From the NCBI GenBank assembly GCA_015680685.1, contig MNCI01016470.1:755850-786333 (forward strand): 30,484 bases of DNA, written 5' to 3'. The position numbers were made by a program, and so were the translations under genes. The first letter of the stretch is position 1. Every line of letters begins with the position of its first letter. Below, piece by piece: positions 1 to 11,589 of the stretch. The stretch is from Gnetum montanum. Its lineage: Eukaryota; Streptophyta; Gnetopsida; Gnetales; Gnetaceae. The notes beneath the pieces were generated by a model, which ran no database searches, was not told the DNA's origin, and worked only from the letters and a program-made list of their open reading frames with translations.

Positions 1-2137
1 AGGCAATAACTAGGTTGAGGGTGGAGGGGCATATGCAAAAGGATGAGAAGGGTGATAGGGACATGGAATTTCCCCTCTAGTAGATGGAGAATGAGTTTTG
101 TAATACTATGAAGGGTAGTAGTGATGTTGCAAGGTGGCATGAATGGAAGAGTCGTGCAAAGAAATGGGTTGCTGAACATAGTATCCATATGGACCTAATT
201 GCTAGTAAGGATATTACTACCTTGGTGGTGCAATCCTCCATGACTATGGGTACTTCCACTATTGGTACTACTCATATAGTTGTGGTGGAGCTCCACTTGG
301 GTAATCTCCTAGGTGAATGCCTCCTTACCAATTTAGGATTCAGAGCATACACCCTAGATTCTTGCAAATGTGACAAAATGGGGTAACATATCCTAGGATT
401 TTCACAATGGTAAATGTTACACCCACCATCATCATCTAATTTAGTCTAGACAACTTGTTCTATTGTATCAGCTTTTCCCTTACCACTTTGGCAGGCATGT
501 TCAGCTTCCTTCCACCTTCGACAATTATGATCACTACCCTACCTCTTGATTCTTCTATGATTTTTAGAGAAATTTGAGATTTTTCATCCAATGAATCACA
601 CATTCTATCTACCTTGGCCAAAATTTCAGACATAGATTTTTGGATTAGTAAGATCTTTCATTACATCACCTCATCAAGAGGTGACTCCTCACTATCAGAA
701 AAGTGAACCTCTCTCTTTCTAATGGAAGGGTCCCTATTATATTCTTCTGCACTTTCTTGTTTTCTTAGCTCTTCTTATTTTTTTACTACCTACTTTATTA
801 TCCTTTATATCTAATGGGCTCTTAATTCTGACAATATCCCTTGGGCATAGACCCTAAGAGTTCTTCTCATTTCTAGTTCGAGTCCATCTATGATGTGGCA
901 AAGTTGTTTCTGCTAAGAATAATCATGGCCAAGGCATCGATGTATGAGAGAATAGTATCCAATCATGATGGCATTCAAGGGTTCATGTGTTCATTACTTC
1001 CATCCTTGGATCTACCTTCTCAAATTAGACACTCAGGAGTACGTTTGATATTTATCATTAAAACAATATAGCATTGTACTCCACTTACAAATGGATTTTA
1101 GTTCCAAGGACGAATACTAGCTTTTTTCTTCCTTGATGAGTGGCCTAGGAAATAACTTTAATCTTTTCCAATCATTTTTAATATTCTATAAGGCATAGGC
1201 ATCATGAAAAGCTTGATGATGTGTTTTTGGATTAGAGTTATAACCCTCCTCAAACCTAGGGATATTATTCATGTGAAGTTGCTTAATCTGACTACCTTTC
1301 ACATGCCTGGTTAAAATTTTTACTACCTTTCCAGTGTTCAGTATGCTTTGAGTGGCAAGCAAAGGCTCATCATCATCATTATTTTGATGACACCTATGAT
1401 GTCTTCTACTACCCCTTCATCCATGATGGTCTATGTGATTATCATTATCTTGTTATTCACCTTCATCATGGTTATTCTTTCTACAACATCTATTAAAACT
1501 AGAAGAGGAAGAAGAAGATGTAGGTGAAGAGGGAGGAGGATTTACACCACCATGATACTTTCCACCTTCACTATGCTTGTTATGACCATGTTCATTAGCA
1601 TTCTTGTTATCTTGATGCTTGCTTGAGTCCTTGCTTTGACTCCCACTTTTCCCTGAACCTAGATTGTTGATAGTGAACTACATATTCAAGTTCACACCCC
1701 CATCACCAATATCAAGGGGTGGAGAATCTTCATGTTGAGAATCCCTAGAGGAAGGATCCTCATTTTTTTTTATTAATTAGGAATAATGAATTAGTGAATT
1801 TTTTTCCCTTCATAGCCTCATGGTGCTTCTCCTGGTGTCGATCTCTTTTGCATTGTGTTTTAGTGGGATGGTAGTCCCAGTAGTCATGGTCATGAATAAC
1901 ATACTCTTCTTGAAGATCTTAGATGCCCAACCTCCTGAGAGTTTGGAGTAGCATCCTAGGAATAGATCAATCTAGAGGCATTACAATGTTTCTTTCTATA
2001 TCTCACCACTGTAGTTATTCATCCTGATGTAGGATGAAGGCGAAGTTAGGCACATACTCACCTGGATGAGTATATACCACCATGCATTCTTGAGGCACTA
2101 TTAGTTTAGTATCATCACACCTATGAGAAGTAGACAT
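1..2137 (-). pseudogene. Gag polyprotein remnant of element 1
   Basis: This is a degenerate gag frame read leftwards from an ATG at 2137-2135, about 135 bases past the primer site. The N-terminus (Met-Ser-Thr-Ser-His-Arg, then VPQE and VVYTH) matches element 2 gag. In order follow a His/Asp/Ser-rich low-complexity stretch (about 1680-1380), the gag core with MNNIPRFE (about 1277-1251), and a zinc-knuckle-like segment (about 425-385) in which some Cys/His positions are replaced (C..Y..N). In-frame stops interrupt it throughout, and no open stretch of useful length survives on the coding strand. Gag would form the particle and bind element RNA; this copy cannot make it. Assignment rests on collinearity with elements 2 and 3. 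Confidence 0.7.
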
Positions 2138-2271
2138 TTTGCAATTAGAATAAGATATTATTGTACTAAATTATTATATTTATTTTTAGGATGATTTTGA
2201 TCTTAGGGTTTGTCCAATGATGTTAATGATTTTCAGTATGCCTCGATAGTTCACATTTCAAACAAAAAGGA

Positions 2272-2290
2272 GTCTCCAGCAATGGTGCCA
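2272..2290 (-). other. Primer-binding site of element 1 (tRNA-Asp type)
   Basis: The minus strand reads TGGCACCATTGCTGGAGAC, one base past the LTR. It resembles the complement of the 3' end of plant tRNA-Asp (TGGCGCCGTTGCCGGGGA), the usual primer of Athila/Tat elements. All differences are C-to-T or G-to-A. Confidence 0.75.
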
Positions 2291-2291
2291 A

Positions 2292-3106
2292 TGATGAGTG
2301 GCAAATACCCCTATTCTCAACCATATGAATCACTAAGTGTTTATGCATGATTTTATTCAATTCTATGGACTCTATGTCTTCTGGTACACTAGCCTCTAGG
2401 AAGTGAACTTACTCTAACAGTCATTTGTTATCTTCCCAATTACACATGTGATATGTAGCGGTATGGTTAAGTGTAATCAAGGCATACGATTTAAGGATGC
2501 TTAAAATAAAGGATGAAAGAAATGAAGTAATTTAATTGCTAATTTAACCTAACTAACTAACCAATGTCTAACTAATCTTAACATATGCATCTGATCCCAC
2601 TTTCTGTACACATCCTAAACATGTATAATCCTGTTAGAGTTCCAAACGTTAAGCGTTACTAGGATTATCAAGCATCATGCACATGCTTGAAGTGGTCATA
2701 CTTATATGCTTGATAAATTGCTATTTAATCTTGTTAATTTAGCTTAATTTAGTTTAATTACTTAAAGCATTAAATGAAATTGCGTAAAACATTAAATGCA
2801 TGAAGCAAATATTTAATCTAGCCAAAGTGCTGCAAGGTTTATCAAAAAGCTCATCTTTATTACCACACACACGACCATGTTCAGGTATAACTATGCTCAA
2901 ATAAAGATCTGTACACTCAATGACTCATGCTATGAGCACTCAGGAAAATATTCTAACTCTAGGGAAGAAAAACTACAAGAGCTTTACTACACTATGACTA
3001 ACATGACTCCCAAACTATTCATCCAAGTATTATGTTTATAGGCTAGCACACATCTCGTAATATCGAATATCCAGCATCACTTTTAGGTCCTTGATATCAA
3101 ATATCA
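2292..3106 (-). repeat. 5' LTR of element 1
   Basis: This stretch of about 815 bp matches the element 2 LTRs over the R/U5 side, including the shared block near 2590-2640 (actaactaacc, then atgcatctgatcccac) and the ctgcaaggtttatc block at 2830-2846. A minus-strand TATA-like box (CCTATAAACATA) lies at about 3031-3042 and an AATAAA at 2861-2856. The U3 side is shorter than in element 2 and differs in sequence: it lacks the GC-containing catcgatg-rich segment. The plus-strand left end is TGATGAG, as in element 2. The right end (3106) is inferred from the CA rule and the loss of copia similarity. Confidence 0.75.
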
Positions 3107-4128
3107 AATTTCTGAGATAGCATGTGATAAATCTAGATGAGTACAGACCATAACATACATTAGGGGACCCACTATACTTGAGTGTGGAATTCATGACATA
3201 TAATCAATCTCATTATATGATTGTGGAGATAAAGTAGATGAAAGTCTAAAATGTGTAGCTAATGGAGTACTAATAGGTTTGGAATTTGTATTGAATTTAT
3301 AAAGAAATTTCTTAATGTACCCTTTCTAACTTAGGTACAATTTACCTACCTTTCTATCTCTTAGAATCTCCATTACAAGTATCTTCTTTACTACCCCTAA
3401 GTCTTTCATCTCAAATTCCTTACTAAGTTGGGCCTTAACCTTTCTTATCTCCCTTTTATCCTTGGTTGCTATTAACATGTCATCAACATATAAGAGTAGG
3501 TATACAAATGACCCATCATTAATCATCTTGAAATAAACACAACTATCATAATTGCTTCTTTTGAAATCATGAGTGATCATAAATGAGTCAAACCTCTTAT
3601 ACCATTTTCTAGGTAACGGTTTTAGGCTGTAAAGAGACTTTTTCAATAAGTAGACATGGTCTTCCTTTCATGAAACTATAAAGCCATCCAGTTGTTGAAT
3701 TTAGATATTCTCCTCAAGTTCTCCATGAAATAAAGTTGTCTTCACATCCAACTGTTCAAGCTCAAAATCATGCATGGCCATAATAGCAAGCAAAACTTGA
3801 ATTGAGCTATGCTTTACAACCAAAGAAAACACATCTGTGAACTGAACACCTAGAACTTGATTGTAACCTTTTGCAAATAGCTTCACCTTATACCTTGCTT
3901 CTTCAAATCTTAGTGTGCCTTCTTTTCTTTTGAAGACCCATTTATAATGAACAACTTTCTTACCCTTAGGTAATTTCACCAAGTCCCATGTGTCATTCTT
4001 ATGAAGCAATTCTATCTCCTCCTAAATGGCAATCATCCAATTCCTAGAGTTATCACAACTAAATGCCTCTAAATAAGTGGAAGGTTCTTCATTGAAAACA
4101 ATACCTTTAGCTACATACAAAGCATAAG
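3107..4128 (-). pseudogene. Copia reverse transcriptase remnant (left segment of the interrupted copia)
   Basis: Read leftwards, this begins in the linker before RT (YALYVA, then EEPSTYLEA). It continues into the RT start (NDTWDLVKLPKGKK, YKWVFKRKEG), the QLDVKTTLFHGELEE motif at about 3700-3760, LKKSLYSLKPLPRKWYKRF at about 3590-3650, and the catalytic YVDDML at 3473-3490, which is intact. Past that come PISTPLA and a GPLMYVMVCTHLDLSHAIS-like segment, where similarity stops at about 3112. In-frame stops occur in the linker (about 4030), between 3646 and 3701, and near 3190. The family enzyme copies element RNA into DNA; this copy is dead. The C-terminal RT/RNase H portion is cut away by element 1. 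Confidence 0.88.
4124..4128. repeat. Target-site duplication of element 2, left copy (ATAAG)
   Basis: Five bases ATAAG immediately outside the left LTR end (TGATGAATG). The identical five bases follow the right LTR end at 17389-17393. A 5-bp duplication is standard for gypsy integrases. Confidence 0.92.
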
Positions 4129-5029
4129 TGATGAATGATAAGGTACCCCTATGCCTAACTATATGAATCACCAAGCATTCATGTGCGATCTAGTCAAATT
4201 CTGTGGACTCTATAGTTTTTGATGCACTAGTCTTCTAGGCAATGAACCTTGCCCTAAGGTCATTCATTGTCTTCCCAATTACACTTGTGAATTACAAAGG
4301 TCTGGTTAAGTGTAATCAAGGAATATGATTTTTCTCATTTTATATTTTATGTTCTTTGGTGCTTTGAAGAGAGAGATAAAGTAATCTAATGACTAATCTA
4401 AATTAATTAACTAACTAATCTCTAAGTAGTCCTAACATAAGCATCTGGTCCCACTTTCCATACACATCTTGAACCCACATATCCATTTTTGGGTTACCAA
4501 ACACTATGCCATTGGGCACAGCAAGCAATAATGCTACTGGGATTACCAAGCAGATGGATGTTAAACTCAAAGCGGTTGTACTTATGTAATTAATCTATCT
4601 AGCTTATCTTGCTTAATTATGTAATTAACTTAATTACTAAAAAACATTGAATAAGTAATTAAGAATATTAAATAAATAAATGAAACATTTAAGCTATCCA
4701 AAAATGCTACAAGGTTTGTCAAGAAGTTCATCTTTATTACCACACACACTATCATGCTAAGGTACAGAAATGCTTGAATAAAGATCCATACACTTAATGA
4801 CTCCTGTTACAGGTACTTGGAAGAAATATTCTAACTTTCAAATAAAAAAATTGTAAACATTTTACTACTATGATGAATCTGATACCATAAATGTGGCTAA
4901 TGAATGCATATTTAAAGCAAAAAAATAGACCTACATTGATGGGGCCATGTCAATGCATGAAACAATGCATCAACAAGGTTGCGTCAATATCAACAAGGCC
5001 TCATTGACACAACCAACCATGACCCATCA
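4129..5029 (-). repeat. 3' LTR of element 2
   Basis: This copy is collinear with 16481-17388 over its whole length. It begins TGATGAATG and ends GACCCATCA on the plus strand. On the minus strand it holds a TATA-like GCTTTAAATATG at about 4906-4917 and an AATAAA signal at 4738-4733. Internal plus-strand landmarks shared with the other LTR are gtcttctaggcaatgaacc and aagagagagataaagtaat. No clean polypurine tract is seen just inside it (5030-5063); a TGTCCTCAAG, reading CTTGAGGACA on the element strand, sits at 5054-5063. Confidence 0.92.
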
Positions 5030-5269
5030 TATCCGCATGACTGAACCAAAACATGTCCTCAAGTTTCTTTACAAAATTGGAAAGATAAGGGATTATTGAT
5101 TTACTCTTAACAAAACAAAAGCAACTAACTTGACAAAACTAAGTGCCCAAGTGTATAGATCAACACATTACAAAAAATTATTGTGTTCATGATAAAAAAT
5201 TGAATACCATGACATGACTCTTCAAAATTGAATATGTCCTCTAATGGCATGCAGTTGGTGAAAAAGGTT

Positions 5270-8109
5270 AGACAGTCCTAGGTGGTGGAGGTTCCTGAGG
5301 TTCTGAGGGATGTTCACCAACTTTAGGCATGTGTGATGGCTAAGGTAACTGTGGTAGTCCTACTACTGCTACAACTTCTTGTAGGAGGCAAAAAGCATCT
5401 AGTAATGCTTTCATTATCTCCTCCTTACTCCTAGGATCATGCACCATCCACACAACTTTTCCAATGTAGATTGAAACAAGCACATCCCAAGGACAGGGAA
5501 TCACTGGGAATAGCTCCTTTGCATTCATGAACTAGGCAGTGAATTATTTGCACTCAATGTCAAATGCAATGATTGTATCTTTCAGCTATTGGTAATCATT
5601 CATTCTCTTGTCCAAGTTCTTGACAATTGATCGTTGATTCGTGAATGATGCCCTATGAACTTTGATTTCAACATTTGTTGTCTCAAGCTTTTGCTTGGTC
5701 TCCTTATGGTGCTTGAACTCGATCTCATATAATAAGTACGAGCTGGCCATTTGCTTCTCAAGCTCTGACATCAGTCATCTGATAGCCAACATCACTAGGT
5801 TTGCATGGTAGAGATTGATCAATTTTATGTATTTTTTTCATTTCTTCAATTTGCAACTCCTTCAGGTACATCTCCACTTTGTTATAGGCATCAATTCCAT
5901 CAATGATGGGATACCACACTTCTCTTCCATGTTGGAGTTTCTAGAGGGCTTCATTTACTTTTGCCATAGCCATTTGAATGTGCTTTTCATTCACTTCATT
6001 TTGCAAGCCAACTTGATCTTTATAGTGATTTTTAACTCTTTCAAACTTCAGGTCCTCATTCTTCCAGGTCGCGATCTTAATGGCAAACTTCTAGTGTAAG
6101 GATTAGACTTCCTACATAGATAGATTTTGATTCTCCATGGCCAATTTCCTCAACTTAGTATTTACTCTGGCAAGTTGCTCCTACTTTTGATGAATAAATT
6201 CTTGCATTTTTTACTTCTATGTATGAACATTGTGTAAGTGATTATTTTTTGCAATCAGTGATTCATTTATCTATTGCATCTAAATCAAGTCCTTCACAAT
6301 TGAATAGGTTTTTTCTTTTACTATATACTGGTTAAGATGGTTGTCAATGTTTCCTCCTTAGCTTGTTTTAGTCATTCCTAAAGCTATTGAAAAGCTTCAT
6401 CTCTAGTTATTATTGGGCTAAGGAGTGAAGGCTCAACAACATGGGCATGTAGTTTAGAAACTTCTGCAGCTAAGCATTGGTTCTATGCTTGAGCTATTTC
6501 AAGTTTACCTTCTAGGATGATGCACTTGCCTTTTGCTTTCAACAGTTCTGATTGGGTTGTAATGATGTTTGAAAAATTGAAGATATCTAGAATTAATTTC
6601 CCAGTCCCTACTAATTAGTCTAGCAACTCTTCATGCTAGGATGCACTCAATTTTTCACTAACCATGCCTATCAATGTATGCACATATGGAAGAGCAAATA
6701 CGTTTGGTGAAAATGCTACAAGTGCATTAAGCACTTCAGTGATTTAGTCAGCAACTACTTCAGTAGTGGTCTCTTTCTCTTGGTGCTACATCACTAGTAC
6801 AGTTGCCCCCTCACCCTCCTCCAAACACACCTAAAAGGAGGTGGTATTCCCAGAGATTTCTAGAAATAAATGATGTTGAGATAAAAACACCATCATCTCT
6901 TGGGCATTGGGATCCAACCTTACAGGTAATTGCATCCATTGGGCAGAGAATATTGGTCCACCCCTTTCCATCTAGATAATTATCTAAGCCATCTCATTAA
7001 GGTGACTCATCATAGATTGATATACAAATGGTTCTACACCACTTGTTCCTGCATGCTACTCCCATTCATGTAAGAGCTATTCTAGAATTTTGCGTAAGTG
7101 CTCAATGGTTATGCAAGCCTCTAGCATTGTTTCTTGAGTAGGTGAATGAGGTGGTAGCTAGTACTCCTCTTTTTTAGTCATGTTAGGTGTCTTGTCCTTC
7201 ATTATTTCAAGCCATAAGGCCAAAGGACCATGTATAATTATGTCATTTGCATAGCAGATGATCCCTATCCTTTTACAAAGTTTTTGGATGAGGCATGGAA
7301 AAGGTAGGGTTTTCCTTCCATGTTCATTTTCTTTACAGCTCTTTTTGATCTCTAAATAGATCAATTGTGGAAGTTTTACTAGAAATCTCTTGCTTAGAAA
7401 GGCACATGCTTGGGCGGAAAAGGCAATCACCTTATTGGGCCTCACTGTTGGATTAAGGTAATAGGCCACAATTTTGAAGTATATGTGTTCTGCCAATGTG
7501 AGTGCATCATACTCCTTACAGTTGATCTCGTAACACCACTGAGTTTACTTCTTTTTAGCCTCAAGGTCACCTTGTGTTAACAACTTTGCTAGTTGTGTCC
7601 CAGTATCAGGCAACCCCAACACCTATGCAATAGCAGCTAAGTAGGACATTTGAATATCCTTGATTTTCACTATGGAGCCTAGCCTTCTATTGTTCAATAA
7701 GAGATACATCTCTCTCATGTACCACTCCCCATTAGAAGTGATGACTGGCCACATGGGAGAGGTTTGTAATGCTATTTTCACCTCTACTGAAGCATTCTAT
7801 AAAAATGGCTTGAAGTTCAATTCCTAGAGAACTGAGGGTTGAATCTCATGGGGCCTAATGGTGTTGAGGCAGGCTTGTGTTAGTGTCACTTCAAGCCTTA
7901 GTATGGGTCCTAGTGCTTTCCCTTGCTGCAATTTTTCTAATGAAACATCTTGTTTAGGAATTTATCAAATAGATTCCACTTCAAGCTCCTCTCGTAGAGA
8001 TCCTATTGCATGGGTTGCCTTTGGTGGCTTCTAGGCTTGTTCTTATTAGCCCCTTCCAATTCTAGGCCATTTCTCCCTTGCTTGAGAGGGTTTTCCCTCC
8101 TGCAGTCAT
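5270..8109 (-). pseudogene. Extra (third) ORF of element 2, downstream of pol; coiled-coil protein remnant
   Basis: A minus-strand frame can be followed for some 900 codons from about 8109 to 5270 with scattered stops and shifts. An N-terminal globular part (about 8000-7160) reads SPMWPVITSNGEWYMREMY, then MSYLAAIA, LGLPDTGTQLAKLL, LNPTVRPNKVIAFSAQ and LPFPCLIQKLCKRIGI. This resembles the 'putative plant transposon protein' domain often found in plant retroelements (recalled resemblance, not searched). A long middle and C-terminal part is rich in Lys/Glu/Gln, with a coiled-coil-like stretch at 5771-5586 (heptad-like ELEKQMASS..., KQKLETTNVEIKVH). The tail (about 5340-5270) is Pro-rich (EPQEPPPP). 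Athila elements carry an extra frame in this position, sometimes called env-like; no clear signal peptide or membrane segment was seen here. Function unknown. Confidence 0.65.
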
Positions 8110-10239
8110 TTCAATCTTAGTGCTATCTATAATCACAACATGACTATAAGTTAGTAATTACTGTGTAACATGAAACAACTCAGATACCTTATCTCCTTAG
8201 GATAGTTACACCTGGCTAAGTTGTAATTATGGCTAATTTAATCAATTTTAATCATTATTTTATTACAAGTCATTTTGGAGTGTGTTGGAATGGTTAACTC
8301 TCAAAATTTGATGATTTTGTATCATTGTATTCATTAACCCTTTGGGTGAGTTAGAAAAATTTTCAAAAAATTTCATCAAAAACCTTAAGGTTTGCAGCCC
8401 CCATGATGAAGAGCTTACCTATGATAACTACAAGATCAAAGAACAAAGTAATTTGAACAAATGGTTGATTAGTTATGGGCTTTGAAAAATGGCAAAAGCT
8501 CTCTTCATGTTATGAAGCAAATGTCAAAAAATTGCAAAGCATGCAATGGTTATTTAAAGTTTTTGACATGCATCAACAGGGCCAAATCAACAAAGTTAGC
8601 TATGTTGATTGGGCCTCATCGACGCAGCTATTGACCATCATAGACTTTCATTAACTTTAGTCAAAATTCCAAAATACAAGATTTTTTGAGTCAAATTGGG
8701 GTTAACTGGAAGCTCAAAAAGCCATGAAAAAGATGAAAATAGTAGAAGAGTATTTTGGAGCTCAAAAATATAGAAAATTAAGAAAATGGTGTGGAGAATG
8801 AATTTAATGAAAATTTAAAGGAGCACTAAGCGAGATACACAATGGGATATGCAAAGATAGGATTGTAATAATGTCTAAAGTAAGGAACTTAACTAACCAA
8901 GCTAAAAGATATGCAAGTGGGTCCTCCCCATAGTAGGCACATGCCCTTTTTGCCTTGCATACCATCAACTAAGAAGCCCGTGGACCCTAGAGTTGATTGA
9001 TGGTCATGAAAAATTAAGGACCAACCCAAAAGAATCTATCCAAGAATTCAAACATGTCAAACTAAGACATCAAGAATAACATAGAAACTAACAGTGAAGT
9101 GAGTTATGGTAGCATAGATGGATGACTGAGAAAGTGGGATGGAATCCCGAATTGAGGTCATAAGAAGTTCCTTATGGAGTTTGTATTTAAAATGATCTAA
9201 GAAGATCCATCCTTAGTCTAGATCAAAACCAACCTCTTTCATTGACTTCGCATTGCCACTCCAAAATCAATCTATCCACTCAAGACATGAGTGCTCCCAC
9301 ATGATAACCATAATTCCGTAAAGAAAAGAAAAGAGAAGTATGAATTGAGAGAGAGGGCCTTAGTTAGAGAGGACCTTCAGGCATGGGTAACATGTCTTTC
9401 TAGTCCCGTAACTAGTGCTTGTAGCCCATTTATTTGTCTGAGGGATGTGCTTTGAATTTCCATTATGTTTTTTTTTTTTTTTGGATGGGAACCACACCAT
9501 GAAAAAAATTTATTTGACTTCCTATTAGTGGTTGGAATGGAATAGTAAGAAGTCCATGAGAAGACACTCAAGCACTCAAGCAATTAGAAGAGTACAAAGA
9601 GTATTGAGTTCCCTTGAAGTCACACCCTGTACAAACCTTTGAATCCTTTTCAATTCCAAAAACTAACAATGTCATCAATTGATTAAAAGTTTCTATAATG
9701 GAAGGGACCTCAAACTTCCAGAATGAGGAAAACCATAGAGTTTGTTGGATGGGTGGATGACATGGCCTCACTACCTATTCCATGAAAAATAAACCATGTC
9801 ATGGTCATTAGACATCAAAATTCAAAATTAGAAACCAGATGTTGACAATCACAACATTAACCACAAACCATCATTAGTAAATAGAAATAGTGGCACCATG
9901 TCCTATGATAATAAAGCACATTTATTAGCTGAAATAATGAAAAGTCACACTCAAAAAAAAACAATGTAAAATATATAAGAAAGTGTAAACTAATCAAGTA
10001 AAACATACTAACAATGTTGTAAAACAAAAAATTAAGAAAATCAATAGAACAAAAAACCAAAGAAAAAGGTAAAAATCAACAAAGTGTAAAACAAAAATGT
10101 GTAAAAGTAAAAGTAAAAGACTAAGGAACCACGTGGATGATTAGCATGGATGGCCATCTCCCCCACAACTATGTTGAAAGGAGGAGATCCAGAAAATGGA
10201 GCATGATGGTCCATTTGTTGAGGTGATAGTTGCACTAGC
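8110..10239. other. Non-coding spacer of element 2 between pol and the extra ORF
   Basis: No convincing protein was found on either strand. Contents: a segment at 8549-8640 that resembles the U3 end of the element's own LTR; a run of 15 T at 9468-9482 (A-run on the element strand); and an A-rich/T-rich tract at about 9950-10120. Short open frames here (for example 9377-9583, 9857-10235) have low-complexity translations and look accidental. Confidence 0.6.
8549..8640 (-). repeat. Diverged LTR U3-like segment inside element 2
   Basis: On the plus strand this reads gttatttaaag, then catcaacagggcc, gggcctcatcgacgcag and gaccatca. The same words occur in the same order at the U3 end of the element 2 LTRs (4907-5029 and 17259-17388: atttaaag/atttatag, gcat(c/t)aacaggg, gcctcatcgatgcag, gacccatca). 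It ends in the same CATCA. Similarity below 8549 is not clear, so this may be a relic of an older LTR or a captured U3 piece. Confidence 0.5.
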
Positions 10240-11330
10240 TTATCTTGGTTTGAGGAAAGGTTTCACTTGTTGGATGTTGACCAACTACTTTTTATTTTGG
10301 CTTTTAGGCTGGTAGATTAACATCGCCATAGAGGGAAAGGTTTGATCAATTATATAAGGTCCTTCCCACAACGTTTGGAACTTTGTCTTCTGGGGTATGT
10401 GCATGGGGTTCCAGTAGAGAAAGTTATCTCCTAGTTGAAATTTCTCTTTCTGTATTTTGAGGTCATGACATTTCTTTTTGAATACCTTGTGCACCTCATT
10501 CAAAAATAGGGTCACCAATCAGTTTTCATGTAGCATGTTGAGGTTGATGAATCTTTTCTTTTCTTTTCTTTTTTTGTGCTATACTTAGGTTAAGATTCAA
10601 ATCATAGGCTGTTGAGAGTTTACGGAGCTCAGATTGAATCAGGAGTGTTGGAAGTTTTCCATACACTAGCTTGTAAGGAGAGTAGCTAATAAGAAGTTTT
10701 CATGTTGATCAGTAGGCCCATAGAGCATCATTGAGTTTTGTGCTCTAATCTTTACTATATTTGCTTATGATCCTTGTTAGGATCTTTGTGATCTCCCTAT
10801 TAGTTACCTCCACTTGACTGTTGGCTTGGGGGTGGCAGGATGTTGTTAATTTATGTTCAACCTCCAAGCATTGCATCAACTTTCTATGAGAAACACCTAT
10901 GAAATGAGTTCCATTGTCAAAAATTAGTGCATGTGGCACCCCAAACCTATTTACAACATTTTTTTGTATAAACTTAGTAGTAGTGGATGATGTATAATCA
11001 ATGACGGCTCCTACTTCTACCCATTTGATGTAGTAGTCAACTTCTATGATGACATATGCCTTTACATTGGACATGGGTGTGATGGAACCCATGAAGTCAA
11101 TGCCCCATATGTCAAAGGGCTCCAGTGATTGAATCCCCTATTGAGGACCTTCCATTTGAGCGATCATCCCACCATCTCATTGACAACATTCACAAGATCA
11201 AATAAATTGATAGGTATCCTTGAAGATTATAGGCCAATAGCATCCTACCATTAGGATTTTTATGGTTGTGCATCTTCCTACATAGTGATCTCCACAAGGC
11301 CCTTTGTGAGCATCCTAGAGAACGCGCAGT
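10240..11330 (-). pseudogene. Integrase remnant of element 2
   Basis: The minus strand first shows the zinc-binding region (GDHYVGR, TTIKIL, then a CECCQ pair at about 11190), then the catalytic core. Core residues are visible: Asp in FDIWGIDFMG (about 11110-11085), Asp in IFDNGTHF (about 10905-10930), and Glu in QVEVTNREI (about 10790-10820). So the D,D,E triad is present in the only long open stretch (11092-10745). The C-terminal part at 10518-10285 has the QLGDNFLYW and WEGPYIID motifs typical of gypsy integrases. Stops separate the parts. The enzyme would insert the cDNA, making 5-bp duplications like the one flanking this element. No chromodomain was recognised after it. Confidence 0.85.
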
Positions 11331-11589
11331 TGATCTTCATCAAGGACACACCAATGAATCAAGCCATCAATGCACACCTTGTAGAGGTGTCCATTGATTT
11401 TTATGAAGTATTTAGCCTGATGAAGAAAATTTTGCTTCTTTCTAAAGTCAAGATCTTGTGGAATCTCCTAAGTGAGAAGATAGATGAGGATGCCATTGTA
11501 CCATGTTGTTTCTATGGGCACTTGATCATTTATTACTCTTGTAAAGAGGAGTTCATCTAGAAATTGATCAGAGAGTAGGCTTTCTTCAT

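Larger units (their letters stand above)
1..3106 (-). mobile_element. Element 1: Ty3/gypsy (Athila/Tat-like) element, 5' part only
   Basis: This is the 5' LTR, primer-binding site and gag of a minus-strand gypsy element whose pol and 3' LTR lie beyond the left window edge. It is collinear with element 2: positions 1-2290 match about 14110-16480, and 2292-3106 matches the element 2 LTRs. It interrupts the copia RT/RNase H region. The copia frame is recognisable down to a Ser-His-Ala-Ile-Ser motif at about 3112-3126 and is lost below it. The outer edge is set at 3106 (an ATATCA end) because LTRs should end in CA; it could be off by some bases, and the target duplication cannot be tested because the other end is outside the window. 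Confidence 0.8.

Noticed and set aside
84-386. 100-codon plus-strand frame at the left edge
   Set aside because: Antisense to the gag remnant of element 1; the matching stretch of element 2 (about 14190-14540) does not keep it open.
3107-4128. Functional reverse transcriptase because YVDD is intact
   Set aside because: Stops lie on both sides of the motif, the domain is cut by element 1, and the upstream frame is separated by a 13-kb insertion.
5815-6099. 94-codon plus-strand frame
   Set aside because: Antisense to the extra ORF of element 2, which is recognisable on the minus strand on both sides.
9857-10235. Two overlapping Phe/Leu/Tyr-rich minus-strand frames resembling membrane proteins
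   Set aside because: They come from an A-rich plus-strand tract; hydrophobicity is a by-product of poly-T codons. They lie in the spacer of element 2 with no conserved motif.
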